Assembly (NCBI RefSeq): GCF_958295425.1
Contig: NC_081143.1
Coordinates: 14,456,891 to 14,520,890 of the forward strand
From: Solea solea
Lineage: Eukaryota; Chordata; Actinopteri; Pleuronectiformes; Soleidae
Direction of reading: 5' to 3'
DNA: 64,000 nt
The position numbers and the translations under genes were made by a program. Shown in pieces: positions 1-14,749 of this stretch. Position 1 is the first letter of the stretch, and each line of letters begins with the position of its first letter. The notes under the pieces are model-generated. The model was not told the DNA's origin. It ran no database searches and worked only from the letters and a program-made list of their open reading frames with translations.

Positions 1-1167
1 GCCTTAGTGACTAGCTAGGTAACAGTTGTCGTTTCCCAGACATCTTCAGCTGCTAGAGATATGGAGCTAAATCTTTGTTTCGTGGAACTGAACAGTGTGA
101 GACGCAGTTGTGGGAGAAAAGTGTGCAGTTCCGCCTCGTTAGAGAAACGTGTTTTAGTTTCCCCACGAGCGTTTGCTATGTTTTTCCATAAATCTGAGGG
201 GACACGGGGGGACAAACATGAGGGATCACCCGGCCTCATCACTCCTTTAGTTGAAACGCAGCGTTACTCCAGATAGTTGTTGATGCTTTGATTAGAAAAA
301 TTACAAAAAGATTTATTTTTCAGGGACAGATGTAGAAAACCCTTTTCGCCGTTAATCAAAGTACGATAAATGTCAAATGTTGAATTTATAGTGTTTTTCT
401 ACACGGCTAGTTTTCTTTCATGCAATGGAAAAAAAAACCTTGATATATCAATACAAAGAGCTGAAAAGAAGGTTTTTACTATAAGTCTTTCGACAAAATC
501 TGTGTCTCACATAAGCTTGATAATAGAAGTGCATCTGGTCGTTGATTTGTTTTTCCTCTGCAAAAACAGAATGTTTGAGAAATGCCAGAAAACCACATTC
601 TTCCAAAACAATATTTAATCCGACGTTGCGTGATCTGTCTCTTTTTTTCTGGACAGCGCTAATGAAATGATAAAAAGAATAATGAGAGTGTGACAGAAGC
701 ATTTCCTGCGTTACATGTGGCCAACAAGAGTCTGCAGAAGAAAACAAGTGCCGCTCGGTCGACATCGTTATATTGACTTTTCGGTGCAGAATTCAAAGCA
801 TTGATGTCACAATGAAATCTTTACGTCTTAAGCTCTTTTTGAATGGAATTAGGCGACATCGATACGGCCAGCAGAGGCCCCAAGTGAACCAACAGCCGTA
901 AAGTCGATTTTCCTGTCAGCAAGCTGGAGGTTAAAATGCTTTCACTGCATATGTGTGTGTGTGTGTGTGTGTGTGTGTCATGCCCCCAAACAACAGTAAC
1001 CAGATCTTTTGCTCTTTGGTATCTGGAATATGGAAAGTGACTGGAAAAAAAGCAATAGGGAGGGGGTGACGGGATGGACGAGGAGGGGGGGGAAGGGGTT
1101 ATTAACCGCAGCGCATTACTGCCTGACAATCTACATGTTCAGACAAACCCACAAGTAACAGCAGCAG

Positions 1168-1357
<190 letters not shown>

Positions 1358-1799
1358 GGGCGAAGTGTGCTGATTCCATGCAGGTTTGTGGACGTTCTTA
1401 AGTTCAAGCCTCATTTGAACTGAGTACAGATGGAGGGAAATACTTTAAATCTGCACGTCTAAAGTGATGGTGATTCTCCCCCGATCTCCTGGTTCATTTC
1501 CCTCCGTCAGCTTCCCCAGCAGATAGTGACCATAGGACTTTCATAGCATTTTTACTGGCCTGTTATTTCTCCCACACGGTCTTCACGTTCCAGTGAATCA
1601 CATTCCTACCAAACTTTCTTCCCTTGATTCAGACTGTGCTCAGTGTTGCCATTGTTTTCCACTGCAGCAGTTTAATTTTAAACCATTTAAGTACAGTACA
1701 AGTTTTTTTTTAACTAAAAAACATTTTTTTAAGGTGGTTATTGAGCATGAGGCTGCAGGTCTGTGGACCTCCCACCCTTTCTCTGTCCTGTCTCTTCTG

Positions 1800-2095
1800 T
1801 GTCCCCTCAAGGTGGCAGGTGGTTGTGACGTCACCCGTTACAAACTGAATTACCATTTTGAAGCGACCACGCAAATATTGACCGATGCCAGCTGTCAATC
1901 ACTCGATCGTCCACTCGTCTGTGCGGCGCTTTATTTTCCGTTTTTCTCTAAACAGGAACATATTGTGCAAAAACCACACCAAGTGCTATTGAAGGAAACA
2001 TGAAACTAGCGACTGAGACCATTAACTCCTCTTGTGTTTACTGGTGTTATAAATCAAGAGAGAACTAGGCTCATTTCCCCATGTAATATAAATGA
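1800..2095. mobile_element. Degenerate MITE copy (CATAGAC family)
   Basis: The segment shares spaced blocks with the better preserved elements at 36681 and 55975, notably CCAGCTGTCAATCAC, GTCCACTC and GAGACCATTAACTCC, in the same orientation as the 55975 copy. Its terminal inverted repeats are not clear, so the limits are approximate. Confidence 0.4.
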
Positions 2096-5000
2096 ATTTT
2101 ACTTCATAGTATTTCTTCTCCACCGCATTTTATCTGCAAAAATTAAATTTTTTGGGACAACGGTAATTTATTAGTTTTAAATTTCTGCAATTTAAATATT
2201 TAAGAAGTCATGGAAAGATGAGATTAGAGAAAGGTGAATGATTAAACACTTACAGATTCTTACCTGTTACAGTTATATCTTGTATTCTTTTTCTGCATTT
2301 CCCTCCTCATCTTTGCCTGCGGCTTCTCTCTTGAGTTGTTGGGGCAGAAACAGATGGAGACAGGTGATATCAGATGGGCTGATGGTGATGACTGCTGTTA
2401 GTCAAGCAGAATGGATGGGTCTAATTGAACTGTGCATTTGGTGTCCATGTGTGTATACGTGTGTGTGTGTGTGTGTGTGTGTGTGGGGGGAAGGTTTTGC
2501 AAATGGCAGCCGTTTCCATGGTAGCAATTAAACGCTAGGAGGTTCCAGGCCAAGGTTAATTAGCATGCAAAGATGAAAGAGATGCAGACATGAGTTGTTA
2601 GACGTTTGATCACTGTTTGTCTTCCATGACTACTCGTGTGTGTGTGTGTGCGCCAGTGTGTTTGCCCACTGAAGCCTCTTAAACATACACATTGTTTTAC
2701 AGTTCAGTCTGCATTGTGAAGCCCTGTTAAATAAAAGTCATAGCGTCATTTCCATCAAGTTCTTCATCTCGGTGATGTTCCTCTGCCAGTTAGAATCCAG
2801 ATTGGCCGTGCACAGATCAGCACAGATGAAACACGGTTTTAACATGGTCATGGTTTAAAGACCCCTTCATTTGTTGTTCAGGTTTGACTCTTTATTTTAT
2901 GCGGGCCATGTTTCCATGTCGGTACGTTACGACCTCTGAATTTGCGAGTGCAAATCTGTTCCGGCTCATAAAGCAAATTAAAGAAGAAAACGAGCCACTT
3001 CATCTACTCATTGCGCTTAAGAACTTTTTCCAGGTGAGTGACGACAGTAAAAACTTCTTTCTTTTTTTAAAAAAAATAATGCAAAACTCCCACAGGAAAA
3101 ACTGTCACACAACTGTGTAATTGGTTTTAGGGTTGTCAGCTGTTAGGATTCCTCTTGGAGGGCCTGTGGACTGTCAGCGTGAGAGGGTTGTTTGTGTGTG
3201 TTTCACGAGTGTGACCACTTTCTGCTCACGTTAGTTCATGTAGACTCACTTCATGCAAAAGTAGTAAGTTATCCACCCTCACTGACTTGACAACAAGCTG
3301 CAGCCACAAATTCTCACATAGATAAGTGTTGTTAAATTGTACAATATGATGACACTGTGATTTTTGTGTACCGCCTGTAAGAATAACCACTGAGAATCAG
3401 ATAGAAGAGTATTTTAGACCTGGAGATGTCTTATATCAAAGCACACGTGTTTTATCTTTCAACTGCGTGTGAACTACCCACTTGCTTATGATGGGCAAAA
3501 TACCCGGTGCACTTTGTTTTGAAGCAGCCCTTCTGTAAATAGTTCTTAAAATGATCAATCAGCACTTAACTACGGTCGAGTTAAATCACTGCCTCTAGTG
3601 CAGTAGACAGAAACCATGCATTATGAATAGGTATTTACAAGAGGAAGGTGTTTCTCTTATTTTTATCCATCCCTTTAATCACCTGAGGGTTGCGGGTGTG
3701 TGTCTCAGTGATTCTCTCTCTCTGTTTGATTTTCTACTTTGTCCCTGCCTCCCTCCATCACTCGGCTCCCTCCCTGTGAACTTTTAATAGCTCAATACTC
3801 ACTGCAGAGGCCTTCAGCTCTGTTATTCACAGCTCAGTGATACAAATCCTGCTGCATGTGCACACTTGTGAGTGTGTGTGTGTGTATGTGTGTTTATGGT
3901 GATTGATATGCATTAATGATGTAAGGCGAACAGCCATTAAAAGCTGGGAAACTGTAAGCACAGCCTTGAGCTGTGACTATTAGTCTGAAAGTTTCCGGTG
4001 TTGGCAAAACACAGGGGACTGCAGTGGCAGATGTTAGGGAAAAGAGTGTGTGTGTGTGTGTGTCTGTGTGTGTGTGGACTACCAGTAGCAGGTGGTAAGT
4101 TTATTTCACCCCTCTGTCCCAAACTCATAGTCGTGGGGGATTTTAGAGTAATCTAAAGCTCAGCTGTTCTTTTGCTGTAACCACACTTGTGTGTGTGTGT
4201 GTGTGAGACTGCTGATGAACTCTGGGACACATTGTCTTCTCACATTAGCCAGAAAATTTCAGAGGAAGGGATTTCCACCTCTGCAATTAAGAGCAGATTT
4301 AGGCATACATGCCGTAAATGTCTCTCCATAGCGCCGCCTGCCCAGTTTCCTCAGCAGTAGCACTGAACCAACACTTTCCCAGGTCGTTTGCTGTATTTAA
4401 ACTGAAGTGTCGCTCAACCGTTCTCCAATTCACAACCCAAATGAGATCGTTCTGTGGTCTCACCTTTTGCCCGGAGCTCATTAAAGCTAATTGGTAATCT
4501 GGTCATGTGGAAACCCAGCTGCAATCAGCAAACAATCTGTGGCCCTGTCAAGTGGTCATGGCCTCGGGTTTCTAACCCGGTGCTCCAGATGGGCAGGTTT
4601 GCTCAGCTCAACATAAATAAGGGTGAAACAGCTCAGGAAGGACAAAGACGGCCGTTACTTAAGTGGCTGCTGGCGCAAGAAAAGATGAGGGAGGGGAAGA
4701 GAAAGGAGAGATTGTTTGTCATAAAATTCTCTTTTCCTGAGGTCAGTGACAGTAGCTGCTGGTATCACTCTCTTGCAACACCCGGTCTAATTGGTTTACG
4801 ACATCTGATCATCATAACCCGCCTCCTCGCAGTGCCGACATCATCGTCATCCTTCTCTTCATGTTCCTGTTCTTAAACAGCTCAGCCTCTCTCATCTCAA
4901 ACTCTGGCCTCACACCTTCATCTTGACTTAACGTAAAGCTGAAATAATCTTTTCTGCTTTCCTCCGCTGAGCTCTGCTTCTCAGCACATCATCAGATGTA

Positions 5001-6500
5001 ATGTGTGTGGGTGTGTGAAAGTTCCCACCGTACCTTTTTAATCGCCTAACAAAAGACAGAAATAATTGGAGACAAAATATGTGATTTTAAAAAATGATGA
5101 CGAAACCTCAGCAGTTTAAATTTGAAAAAGTGCAAAGTTAATTGTGTTGGTTCCACAGAGATGTTTTTAAATATTATTGTTTTCCATTAATTTATTCAAG
5201 AATATCAGTCAGCCATAATAATTCCAAAACCAGGTAAAACAATTCCATGAATTACAATGTCCTTTATGGAAAATAAATCCCTGTATGAATTGATAGACTG
5301 TTAGGATTTAATTCTGACTTGATCTTTAGTGTGAGTAATTATGTAAATGTAGCATTCATTTGTTTTTCATGCTTTCCAGAAATAATTGGATTCTGTAGAA
5401 GTATAGTAGCCTGGTGTTATGCATTTTAAAACTATCAAAAAAAACTCTAATTCAGACATTGCGATTAAAATGAAACATTTGAAAAATTCATATGCTCCTT
5501 AAACCTTCCTCTTCTGTGATTCTGTCACTCTGTTGAACTTCATCTCTGTCCGTCTGTCTTTCCCTCTGTCCGTCCCGTGGTTACTCAAGAACCCCTGAAC
5601 CAAAAATAACAACACGCTGTCCGACCTCTCATTACTACCTTCTCATGTAGCCCGTTAAGTTAACAGCTCTACATGTTGTATAAAGAAGCTCAGTGGAGGA
5701 GTAGGAGGAGTGTTTCCTATTTGCCCTTGAGGTTACTGCTGCAGTCTTCTGTTAGCTCACCATAATTACAAATCACTCACGAGTGCCCGACTTGGGACTC
5801 ATCCCATCGTCTCAATGCTCGAAAGCTCATTGAACCTTGTTGGAGATCCAGATTTAATACTTCTGATGTTGTCCCGTTTCCCCCCCCCCCCCCTCCCCCC
5901 GAGGCGAAAGCCCAATTTCGAACCCTGCCCGCTGCCCTGAGGGACAGCAGCAGTGACCCATATGTGGTGTGACGCTTCAGAAATACATCTGAACCCCTCT
6001 GACGCCCCACAACACGCACATATACCCTGTGTAAATACACTCTCCCTAAGGAAAGAAGCCCTGCATGATTTCATCCTAATGCATCAAGGTAGACATGCAT
6101 TCATTATCTCTGCTACACACACACACACACAAGTGACAGAAATGTGAGTAATGGGCTTAGTGCAGCAGAGCTTCATGTTTGTCATAATCTTGTCATGATA
6201 CTGTCCTAATCCTCTTCTAATCCACAATCCTTATGGAAGAATGAAATGGGATTACTCTTCTATCTGTCTCCATTACAGATGCATCTTGTCTTTCAATGTG
6301 TGTGTGTGTGTGTGTTATACGATATTGCGGCATTCCCTGGAAAGTCCGCTATCATCGTTCGCTCATTTTTTTTCCCCCCCTGCTGGTATTAGTTTGTCAT
6401 GCGTCTGAGTGTTTGAGCATGAATCGAATACATGTAACACTTCACGTGTTTGCACGTTTTTGAACATTTATGGCATAAACTGTGACATTGTCAGAGCAGA

Positions 6501-6633
6501 AGTGCACACACTCGCACACCTCGGTGGAGCAGATGGTCACTGTGTGTGTGTGTGTGTGTGTGTGTGTTTGTTTGCGCTCAGATGATCATTCATATGCACA
6601 GTGGAAATTAACATACTAACAAGCTGCCCGTGC

Positions 6634-6668
<35 letters not shown>

Positions 6669-7292
6669 AAACCTTGATTACCACTGTGGTCATTGGACAG
6701 AGCTGAAATTGTGCCCATGTGCCTTTTTTTTTTTTAATGTGTGTGAGTCTCTGTTTGTTTGTGTGTTAATAGCCTTGGCTCCACCTACCATGATGAGGCA
6801 ACTGTCACTGTCACTTAGAAGCAGTGGCATTAAGATGGAGAAGTTCAATAAATGATCCAAAATGGAAGAAAGGGCATAAAGAGAGGGGAACGGACGGAAA
6901 GTTGACGTGATGAAAACAGGAGAAGAGAGAAGAGAAAGATGTAGGGGGATCTGAGGCAGTAGAGCTGCTGAAAGGGGCAGTCAGGAGGAAAAGGAGGTTA
7001 AGGACCCGACCCAGTGATGGAGAAAGAGAGAAAGAGTTGGAAGATGAAAGCAAGAAAGAGGCAAAAGTATATGGGAGGATAAAAAAAGGCTAGTCTGACT
7101 TGCATGCTCTGGGCAGAGATGGTCTCAAAAAGGAAAGATAAAAAAACGTCAAAATGAACAAAGCTGTGTGTTTGTGTGAGTGCATGTGTGTGTCTTTGTG
7201 TGTGTGTGTGTGTGTGTGTGTGCCCTCGAGCTTTTGGTCACTAATGGGCAGCAAAGTCTTTGTTCCTGAGCAACATGGTTTTTGAATAATAG

Positions 7293-7327
<35 letters not shown>

Positions 7328-10300
7328 GCTGCTAAAGTCACAGAGGGTCGCAATACAAGCAAGTTATGATGAGCGTTTGTGTGCCTTTGTGTGTGTGTGT
7401 GTGTGTGTGTGCGCATGTGTGTCTTCTGGTTGTTGGCTGTGATTGCTCCTAGCCAGATTCTTGCAGGTCATTGGCTAACAGTTGCCCAGGGAGACAACTC
7501 AGCAGGCCATGATTGGCGGATGATCCTAACACAGTCTGACAGTCTTGTTAGTGCAACGTGATTGGTCAATTAGTAACATCACTTATTCTGAAGTCCCCAG
7601 AGAGATGGAGAGAGAGAGAGAGAGAGACAGATGGGTAGGTAGGTAGGGGGATAATAGTTTATTTTAGTTTTTCTCAGTTAATTAAATTCAATCAAACACA
7701 TTAGATAACTTTTACAAAGAAGTACTTTGCTGCTTGACGTGATTATTGGATGAAAGCGGGAGGTTGACAGAAGGATGGGGGGGCAGAAGGGATGGGGTGG
7801 TTCAGGGTGGGTGTGTTGTGGAGACAGATCCAATGTCGCCATAAATTATGAATGTGTTCCGGAGGAAAGCATTCAATAAGCAAATGTCACATGGTCCTGA
7901 GTCTTGGAATCCAACTGTGTGTGCGTGTGTGTGTATGTATGTGTGTAGACATGCTCAAAGCACCCTTGTCATTTCTGGCCTCGACAAACAACAAAAAATA
8001 TTTGAAAAATTATATTATAATATTCTTGATTTGAGCTTCTGAAATGAAGAAGGGAAAAGTTTCTGATGTTTTGAGATTGAACGATATAAGATGTAAGGAT
8101 TACTATCAGACCTGATTAAGGGAGCGTTTGTGTGTATACATCAGCAGCGCAGGGGTGGGTGGGGTCAAGAAGCAGTCAAGAAGCTTTTCTCCCAATTGAT
8201 GAATGACCAGGTCATTGTGTTTTCAGTCATCTTGTTGCTGTTGTTTGTCTTAACATGAAACAAATCACTTTCTGTGTCTAGTGCGCGAATGTCACCGGGC
8301 GACACAACATCCAAACACCCGCTATACTGATATAAGAAGGATCTGATAACTCTAAAAAGCACTGTGTGAATTTATGTAACAATGGTTTAAATGTATTTAA
8401 AAGTTATGCACTGCTTTTTTTTAAACTGAATTCCAAAAAGGTTTATTTTTTAACCCATGGTAAATTGCTGCGGGAATAATACACAACTTGTTGTCTAGGT
8501 TGTGCTGAAAATAAGGACATAAGACACTATATTGCACATTCTTATAGCCTCTGTATATACTGGATGTTTTAACATAGTAATGGGTATAAAGCGCTTCTCT
8601 ATTTTCTGCCTTTTCTTTTCATTTTCGTTTGCACACTAGTTTAGTAACAGCAGCCTTGAGTCTGTGTGAGTTTGCGTTTGACAGAATCATCGCACATTCC
8701 CCATCTTTCCCTCCCATATTGTAGCACAAGCTTTTTCCTCTGACAGCAGACACAGAATGGCCTCTGCTGTGTCCATGTCTGGCAGAGTAACTTGTCATGA
8801 AGTTGTTTTGTTTTGAAGGCCAGCCATGAACAAGTTAATGAACTTGCAGAGCTGTCTGCGACTGTGTACACTGGCTAATAAAGTCATGTTATATCAGTAT
8901 AGCGGGCAGCCTGCTCAGCCTGCTGCTTTTAGAGACATGGCATGCTGTGTGTGAGCTAATAAAGTTGTGATTTCTTGAATGAGTAACACAGTTACGGGGG
9001 ATGCAGGAATAATTGTGATAGTCAAGATTGAACCTAAGGCCTTGAATTAGGACAAAGGAGGTCAAAGTGTTTCTTCTTTGCTCTGGTTCCATTTCTCAAA
9101 AACATTTGTCTGTTGCTCCCAGGTCTTAATACGATCCACAAATCTAGAAACCACAAAAAGGAATGTGATAACACTCACTTGCGCTCCCATAGATACACAC
9201 AAACAGGAAAGTGGATGTTTGGTATGTGGCTTCTGTGTCAGATGGAGCTGGGAAGGGTTGACACCTCGTCAGAGAGTCTGGGAGAAGAGACGGGAGATCG
9301 CACTATGTGACACCAGGCTTTTTATAGACACGGGGGAAGTAGAGATGGATCCAAGCGGATCACCTTTACCGCAGGGGGGCCCCTCCACCAGTGTCGGTTG
9401 TGGCCAGTAAACTGTTGATCCTTTTTTAATCAAATAAAAACTTTTTTTTTTCTTCCCTGAGAATGCAAAGTGAAATACAAAGATAACGAGGGGACAGTTT
9501 GACGTCTAATCGGACGAATACAACAAAACGTCTTAACCCAGACGATGGTCAGATTGATATCTATGACAAACTGTTATTGTTAAAAATGTCATTCTCCTCT
9601 GAAATGTATTAAGTAAAGCTACATCTTTCAAATGTACCTCTTGTTTCCTCTCTTAGCAGCCTTTTATTTGCAATATTTTGTAATTTGGCTTTGAGAATAA
9701 AACCTCATAAAATAATACCATAGGATATGTTCCATTTTTTCAATAAGAAAGGCTGCCAAACTTTGCAAAAACAGAGAGCAGTGATGTATTAGTGATTAAG
9801 CGTCCTGTCAGCTTGAGAGTGTATGTGTGTGTGTGTGTGCGTGTGTGCATTTTGCGCGTGCTGTCATGGCTTTTTGTGTAGACATGATAAATGGTTTCTA
9901 AAAAAAAATGAAAGTGTCAGACGGGCTGAAGGGTAGATTGTAGACGTTGGTGAGTGTGCACACACGGAGTCATACACACACATGTGTGTCAAGTGTATGT
10001 GTTTGCTCTCTGTGCCCAGCATGAGTGGCAGAACGAGAGAGAATGGTGCCCTGCAGGGATGCTGGCCCTCTATAAGGAGATGAATATGCTGATATGACAG
10101 TGATACATGGAGATGTTTACAGTAAACTGAAGGCGGTGAAGGACACGGCTTGTAGTGATGTTTTTAAGTCAACTTTCAGGGAAAGTTTACATTGGCGTCT
10201 GAACACAGCGCTTCCGTCTCTCCGTGTCTTCATAGTGAAGCTGTTCTCTCTCTGCTCTGTATGACATCACTCGAGGAATGTCATTATTATGTGAACTGAC

Positions 10301-10486
10301 TATGTTCAAATGCTTTGGCTCACATTCAGTGCTCATTCAAGCAGCCAAAACACACACACACACACACACATACAGAAAGGTGTGTGTGTGTGCACATTGA
10401 GCCTGTCCGTCCCACCTTGTTACTGCAGACAATCCCTGCAGTGTTTGTGAACTGGTACGCACTTGTGGTCCTCAATGCTGAGCAAA

Positions 10487-10532
<46 letters not shown>

Positions 10533-10861
10533 TCATATGCAAAGGCAAGGAAACTCAGGAGTATTGGGGACTCTTTAAGATTTCCCCCCTTTGTTTACAG
10601 TCAAAGCCCCTGTAGTCTGTGTGAATCGTAGCAGGAGCAGTAACGCAATCCTTTTCGATGAATTGATTTTTACAGCCACACACCACTCTGTGTTGCCCCG
10701 TACGCCCAAGCACTACGAGCGTATAATGTGATATCGGCTGGCTTAAGGAGACTTAGCACTGGTGCTCTTGATTTGTTGCAACTTTGTGGGAAAGTTGAGT
10801 GTGAGTGGGATAAGCCGTTATTGCCTGCTCCTCTGTGTGTGAGCGAGCGAGTGAGTGAGGC

Positions 10862-10892
<31 letters not shown>

Positions 10893-11096
10893 GCTGATGG
10901 ATGAACTTGCAGTCTGGTAAGCAGGGACATTCCCCCCTCTGTTCTCTCTCTGTGCCATGGAAACCAGACGGGAGGGCTATGGTGGCCCACAGGAGCCAAA
11001 TGAGGCGGCAATAATGCAGCGCTTAACCCCACATTGAAAAATGACTTCATTCTTTCATCAATGGAGCAGTTCCTAACGCCCCGCCACGCTTCTGCA

Positions 11097-11128
<32 letters not shown>

Positions 11129-11213
11129 AAACCACACACAAGTAAGTAATTGAAATGTGCAGTGGGTATTTCCCATGGTTAAGGTGTGATACAGTTAACT
11201 ATTATGCACATCA

Positions 11214-11248
<35 letters not shown>

Positions 11249-12321
11249 AGACGCACAGCCTCTTATGCAAACACAGTATGCAGTATGCTGCAGTGCAGAG
11301 AAACAGTTTGATTGAGGCGGGGTTCGAATAAAGATGTGTACATTTGTACCCTGTGCTTGTTTGCAGTCACTTTATCACTGTGTGTTTGTGTTAATATTCA
11401 GTCAGTGTGTCATTTTTTTTTTTACTCTTTATTAGGACTTCTGTTAGCTCGCCTGGCAGATACTAATCTCCCTGGGATCCATGGATATTTAACAGAAATA
11501 CAAAATAAGGAACAGAGGCTGAGTGCGACACATCTTACTCTGCATTTTGGCTTTTAAAAAAAAAAATGTTGTTTCCTAATCGCTCCCAAAAGTGCTGATT
11601 ATTTCAAGGTCGTTTTAACACAGTAGCACATACGCACACGCATTGTAGAGCATTCTGAATCTGGCAAGAGGTCTGAGACAGTAATACAGCCATAACTGTT
11701 GTTTTTGTGTGTGTGTGTGTGTGCGTGTGTGACAGACAGAGAGGGACCCACATGGCTCTTTAAGATGCTCTTTCCTTCTGTGTCCAGTGGCTCTTTGCTC
11801 ACTTAGTGGTGCCTTTTGTATGTCTTTCTTCCATTAGTGTAGTACTGTTTGTGTGTGTGTGTGTGTGTGAGAGCGAGCGAGCGAGATTTGAGGTGTACTG
11901 TAACATTATAAGTTGAGCCCTGAGGGCAGCTAAGAGCTTCTAGAGAAAGACAACAGGGAATGATGAGAGAGTTGCAGCCAGCCGCGACAGACAAGAAGAT
12001 GGAGAGAATGTTAGAAAAGACAGAAGAAAAACAGTTACTGGAGAGGGGTGAAGTCAAAAGAGAACATGTCGGCTGTAAAAGATGAAGTCGACACAGAATA
12101 ATAAACTCAGCAATCAGGGATTCCCCCCCTGTATGTGTATGTAATCACCAGTGTTTCTTAGATACCACTTAGCATCTGTATATTTACCTGACAAAAAACA
12201 GGGCGTGAGTGTTTTCATACCTTAACAAACGGTGCATGATAATGTGCATGTTTATGTTCTGTCAAGTTTGTTTACATGTGCGGTTACGGCTGTGTCGATG
12301 CTTCTGTATATTTGTTTTACG

Positions 12322-12365
<44 letters not shown>

Positions 12366-14194
12366 GCTTGCCCCGTGGCACCCTCTTTATGCAGTCTCTG
12401 TAAGGACCTGAATTGAAAGCCTTTTGAAATGATAACCTAGAGTTATGAATAGATGTATACATCGGAGAGTGAGAGAGAGAGTGAGTGACAGTGACGTTGA
12501 GTGAAAGACTCACAAAGAAAAGCAGACGAGGAAGAAAGAAGGCGATGAGAGAGGGACCGAGAGATATAGACGTGCGATGAGCAGAATATAAAGGAACAGC
12601 CTAATTCAATAAAAAAGAAACTTGGAGTGGGAATAAAATCATTACTGGAGGGGAGTCGATTGTTTTCAACTCTTGTTGTCTCACCTTTATCTGAAAAAGA
12701 CAAATTGGAGGGAGCCTGAAGAACAACAGAGAAATGAAACAGATGAAAGGTTAAGGGGAAGCATGTAGTGCATAATATGAGCGTGTATGCGTGTGAGAGA
12801 AAGTGAGGCCAAAGAAGGAGACAAGTGAAAGACAGAGGTTAGAGGCTGGTGCAGTGTCTTGTTAACCTGTGTGCTGCGTGACAACAGCTCAGTCGGACCT
12901 CTGCACTCCCAGGTCTGTCTCAAGTGCTGCCTGTCAGTTTTTAGAGTGTTCTCTTTCTAGTCAGGCAGCCTGCTCTAGTGCCTCACGATGGCCTCAACCA
13001 CAGACTCCCAACACCCCCAGAGTAAAAAGGAACAATGTCACAATGTAACTCGCTCAATGGATCCAATCAATGTGGTTAAAGTTGCACCATTTGTCCTGCG
13101 TAGAAATGGTATTTTTATGAGATTGTACTCCAGTTGTCATTTCTATGCCAATTATGGCTGCACTTGTGATGGATCACCTGTCAAACATGCAGTCAGATGA
13201 GTCCACACACTGGGGCATCTTTGTGTTGCACTCCCGATTGGTGCATTCGAAGTTTCCGTGGAACAGAAAATTTTCTTTTTGTGCCAACCCAGTAATGGTG
13301 TAAAAAAAAACATACTATAAATAATATTCTACGAAATCCAGCTGTTGCCCAGTTTTACCAAGATGTGAACCTGACAACCCTGCAGGTCACACTCTTTTGT
13401 CTCGTGTTGTCGTAGTGGTTCTTCTGTTTATTCTAAGCTAAACATTGTTGCTGCAGCTGGAAACAGAGAAGGCATCGCTCAACAACAGAGGAGGAGGCTT
13501 TTTATGGAGGAAAGAAAATGTTTGTTTCAAACAAAACTCACAGTTTGGTTATAGGATACTGAATATGCAGAATGACTGGTGTTCAGGCAGTTAAACAGTT
13601 ACTAATGAACTAATCTCGTTAAAGTTGTCATGGCAGGGATGTCAGAACGTGAAAATCTTCCGCATATTTACGTATGATGATGATGATGAAGACTCATCTT
13701 GTACCCTGGGGAAGATTACTGATTTCCATCTAATCAAGCGCTGTCATCCCAAGCAGACGTCATTCAGATGCATCAGCTCTATCGCGGGGATCAGCGTGTG
13801 CGTTCGTTCGGTCTGTCCCTCCTCAGCAACTCCCCAGCATTGTGTCATCGGTTCATACATTTTTGTCTTCGCTCCAGAAATGTCCTCATTATTATCCTCG
13901 ACCTCAGAAACACCACAGACACATGAGACAAAAAGTCATTCACAACAGAGAGTACGCTGTCTTGTTTGCCTGCTCCCTGTTGTGAGTAGGAACCCCGCAA
14001 CTAATTTTAATGAAAATATGTAAATAAAAGCTGAGGAAAAGCCTAGAGCAGTGTCATGACAGCTTTAAAGCTGACTGGTGTTTTCTTCTTTTTCAACATC
14101 AAGAACAAATGACGAGTCTTGGTCACTTGTGTACTTAGAAAAGGAAACTGAACATACATTTCTTAAAAAAAAAAAAAAAAAAAAAAGATTATTA
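6501..14194. other. Long slit2 intron, continued: microsatellite-rich, no exon seen
   Basis: Many CA/TG tracts (for example near 6541, 6637, 7196, 7294, 7387, 10345, 10486-10530, 11097, 11215, 11708, 11851 and 12325-12364), a purine-rich stretch at 6870-7090, GA repeats near 7604 and 10863, and a partial MITE at 8097-8420. A poly-A run lies at 14165-14186. No splice-flanked coding segment, tRNA or hairpin RNA was recognised on either strand. Confidence 0.65.
8097..8420. mobile_element. Partial copy of the TTAA MITE seen complete at 47799
   Basis: TACTATCAGACCTGATTAAG at 8101 matches TACTATCAGCCCTGACTGAG at 48112, and both continue into similar AGCAGYGCAGGG text. The copy ends with TTTAAAAGTTATGCACTGC near 8397-8415, matching the 3' inverted repeat of the 47799 element. 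The 5' half is not recognisable. Confidence 0.55.
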
Positions 14195-14204
14195 CATTGA
14201 CTTT

Positions 14205-14480
14205 GACACGGCTGGTGTAGTGGTCTGCACCTCTGCATGGAGTTTAGATGTTCTCCCCGTGTGTGCTTGGGTTTTCTCCGGGTTCTCTGGTTTAACTCCC
14301 ACAGTCCAGAAACATGCAGATTTGGAGATTTGTTTGTCTCTATGTGTCCCTGTGATGGACTGGCGACCTGTCCAGGGTGAACCACGCCTTTTGCTCTATG
14401 TCAACTGGGATTGGCACCAGCGCCCCTGTGGCCCTGATGTGGAGGATAAAGTGGTAGAAGATGGAGCTGTAAACACCGCA
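14205..14480 (+). mobile_element. Teleost L2/SINE-type 3' tail repeat
   Basis: Contains the familiar fish interspersed-repeat text: a GGAGTTTAGATGTTCTCCCC start, GGGTTTTCTCCGGGTTCTC, CCACAGTCCAGAAACATGCA, then GATGGACTGGCGACCTGTCC and AACTGGGATTGGCACCAGC. A run of about 22 A lies just upstream. Related copies in the opposite orientation lie at 52323 and 62845. The exact family name is not certain from memory. Confidence 0.8.
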
Positions 14481-14561
14481 ATGGCAAATTTTTAATCTGC
14501 AGCAGGTGTTATTCAAGTTATTATGTTGTTAAATGTGATGAATGGGAATTAGGCCCATTCT

Positions 14562-14749
14562 CTTAAAGCCGGAACTATACAAGATTTTTACCCTAATTTA
14601 ACAGCTTCAGAGTCATTGTGTTGGTTAAATGTCTTTTTGCGGGGTGATTGGGGGCTGTCTCCACTCCCCCTATCTTCTGTTAGTGGAACACCAACCTTGC
14701 AAGGCTGTAGGGGGCGCTCCGTAGAAACTTGCAAAGTTCCACTTTAAGG
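14562..14749. mobile_element. 188-bp MITE with imperfect terminal inverted repeats
   Basis: The left end CTTAAAGCCGGAACTATACA and the reverse complement of the right end, CTTAAAGTGGAACTTTGCAA, match at most positions. The short length, absence of any ORF and TTAA within the ends point to a non-autonomous DNA transposon. Confidence 0.65.

Noticed and set aside
276..807. TTGATGCTTTGA at 281 and its rough reverse complement at 793 as transposon ends
   Set aside because: Only about nine bases match and the flanks show no duplication, so chance is likely.
2884..3120. 78-codon frame with a Lys/Glu-rich stretch, considered as the missing upstream slit2 exon
   Set aside because: No LRR pattern, no match to the expected LRR text and no 72-nt phase-2 exon structure.
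14065..14385. 106-codon minus-strand frame
   Set aside because: It lies in the L2/SINE-type tail and its poly-A run.
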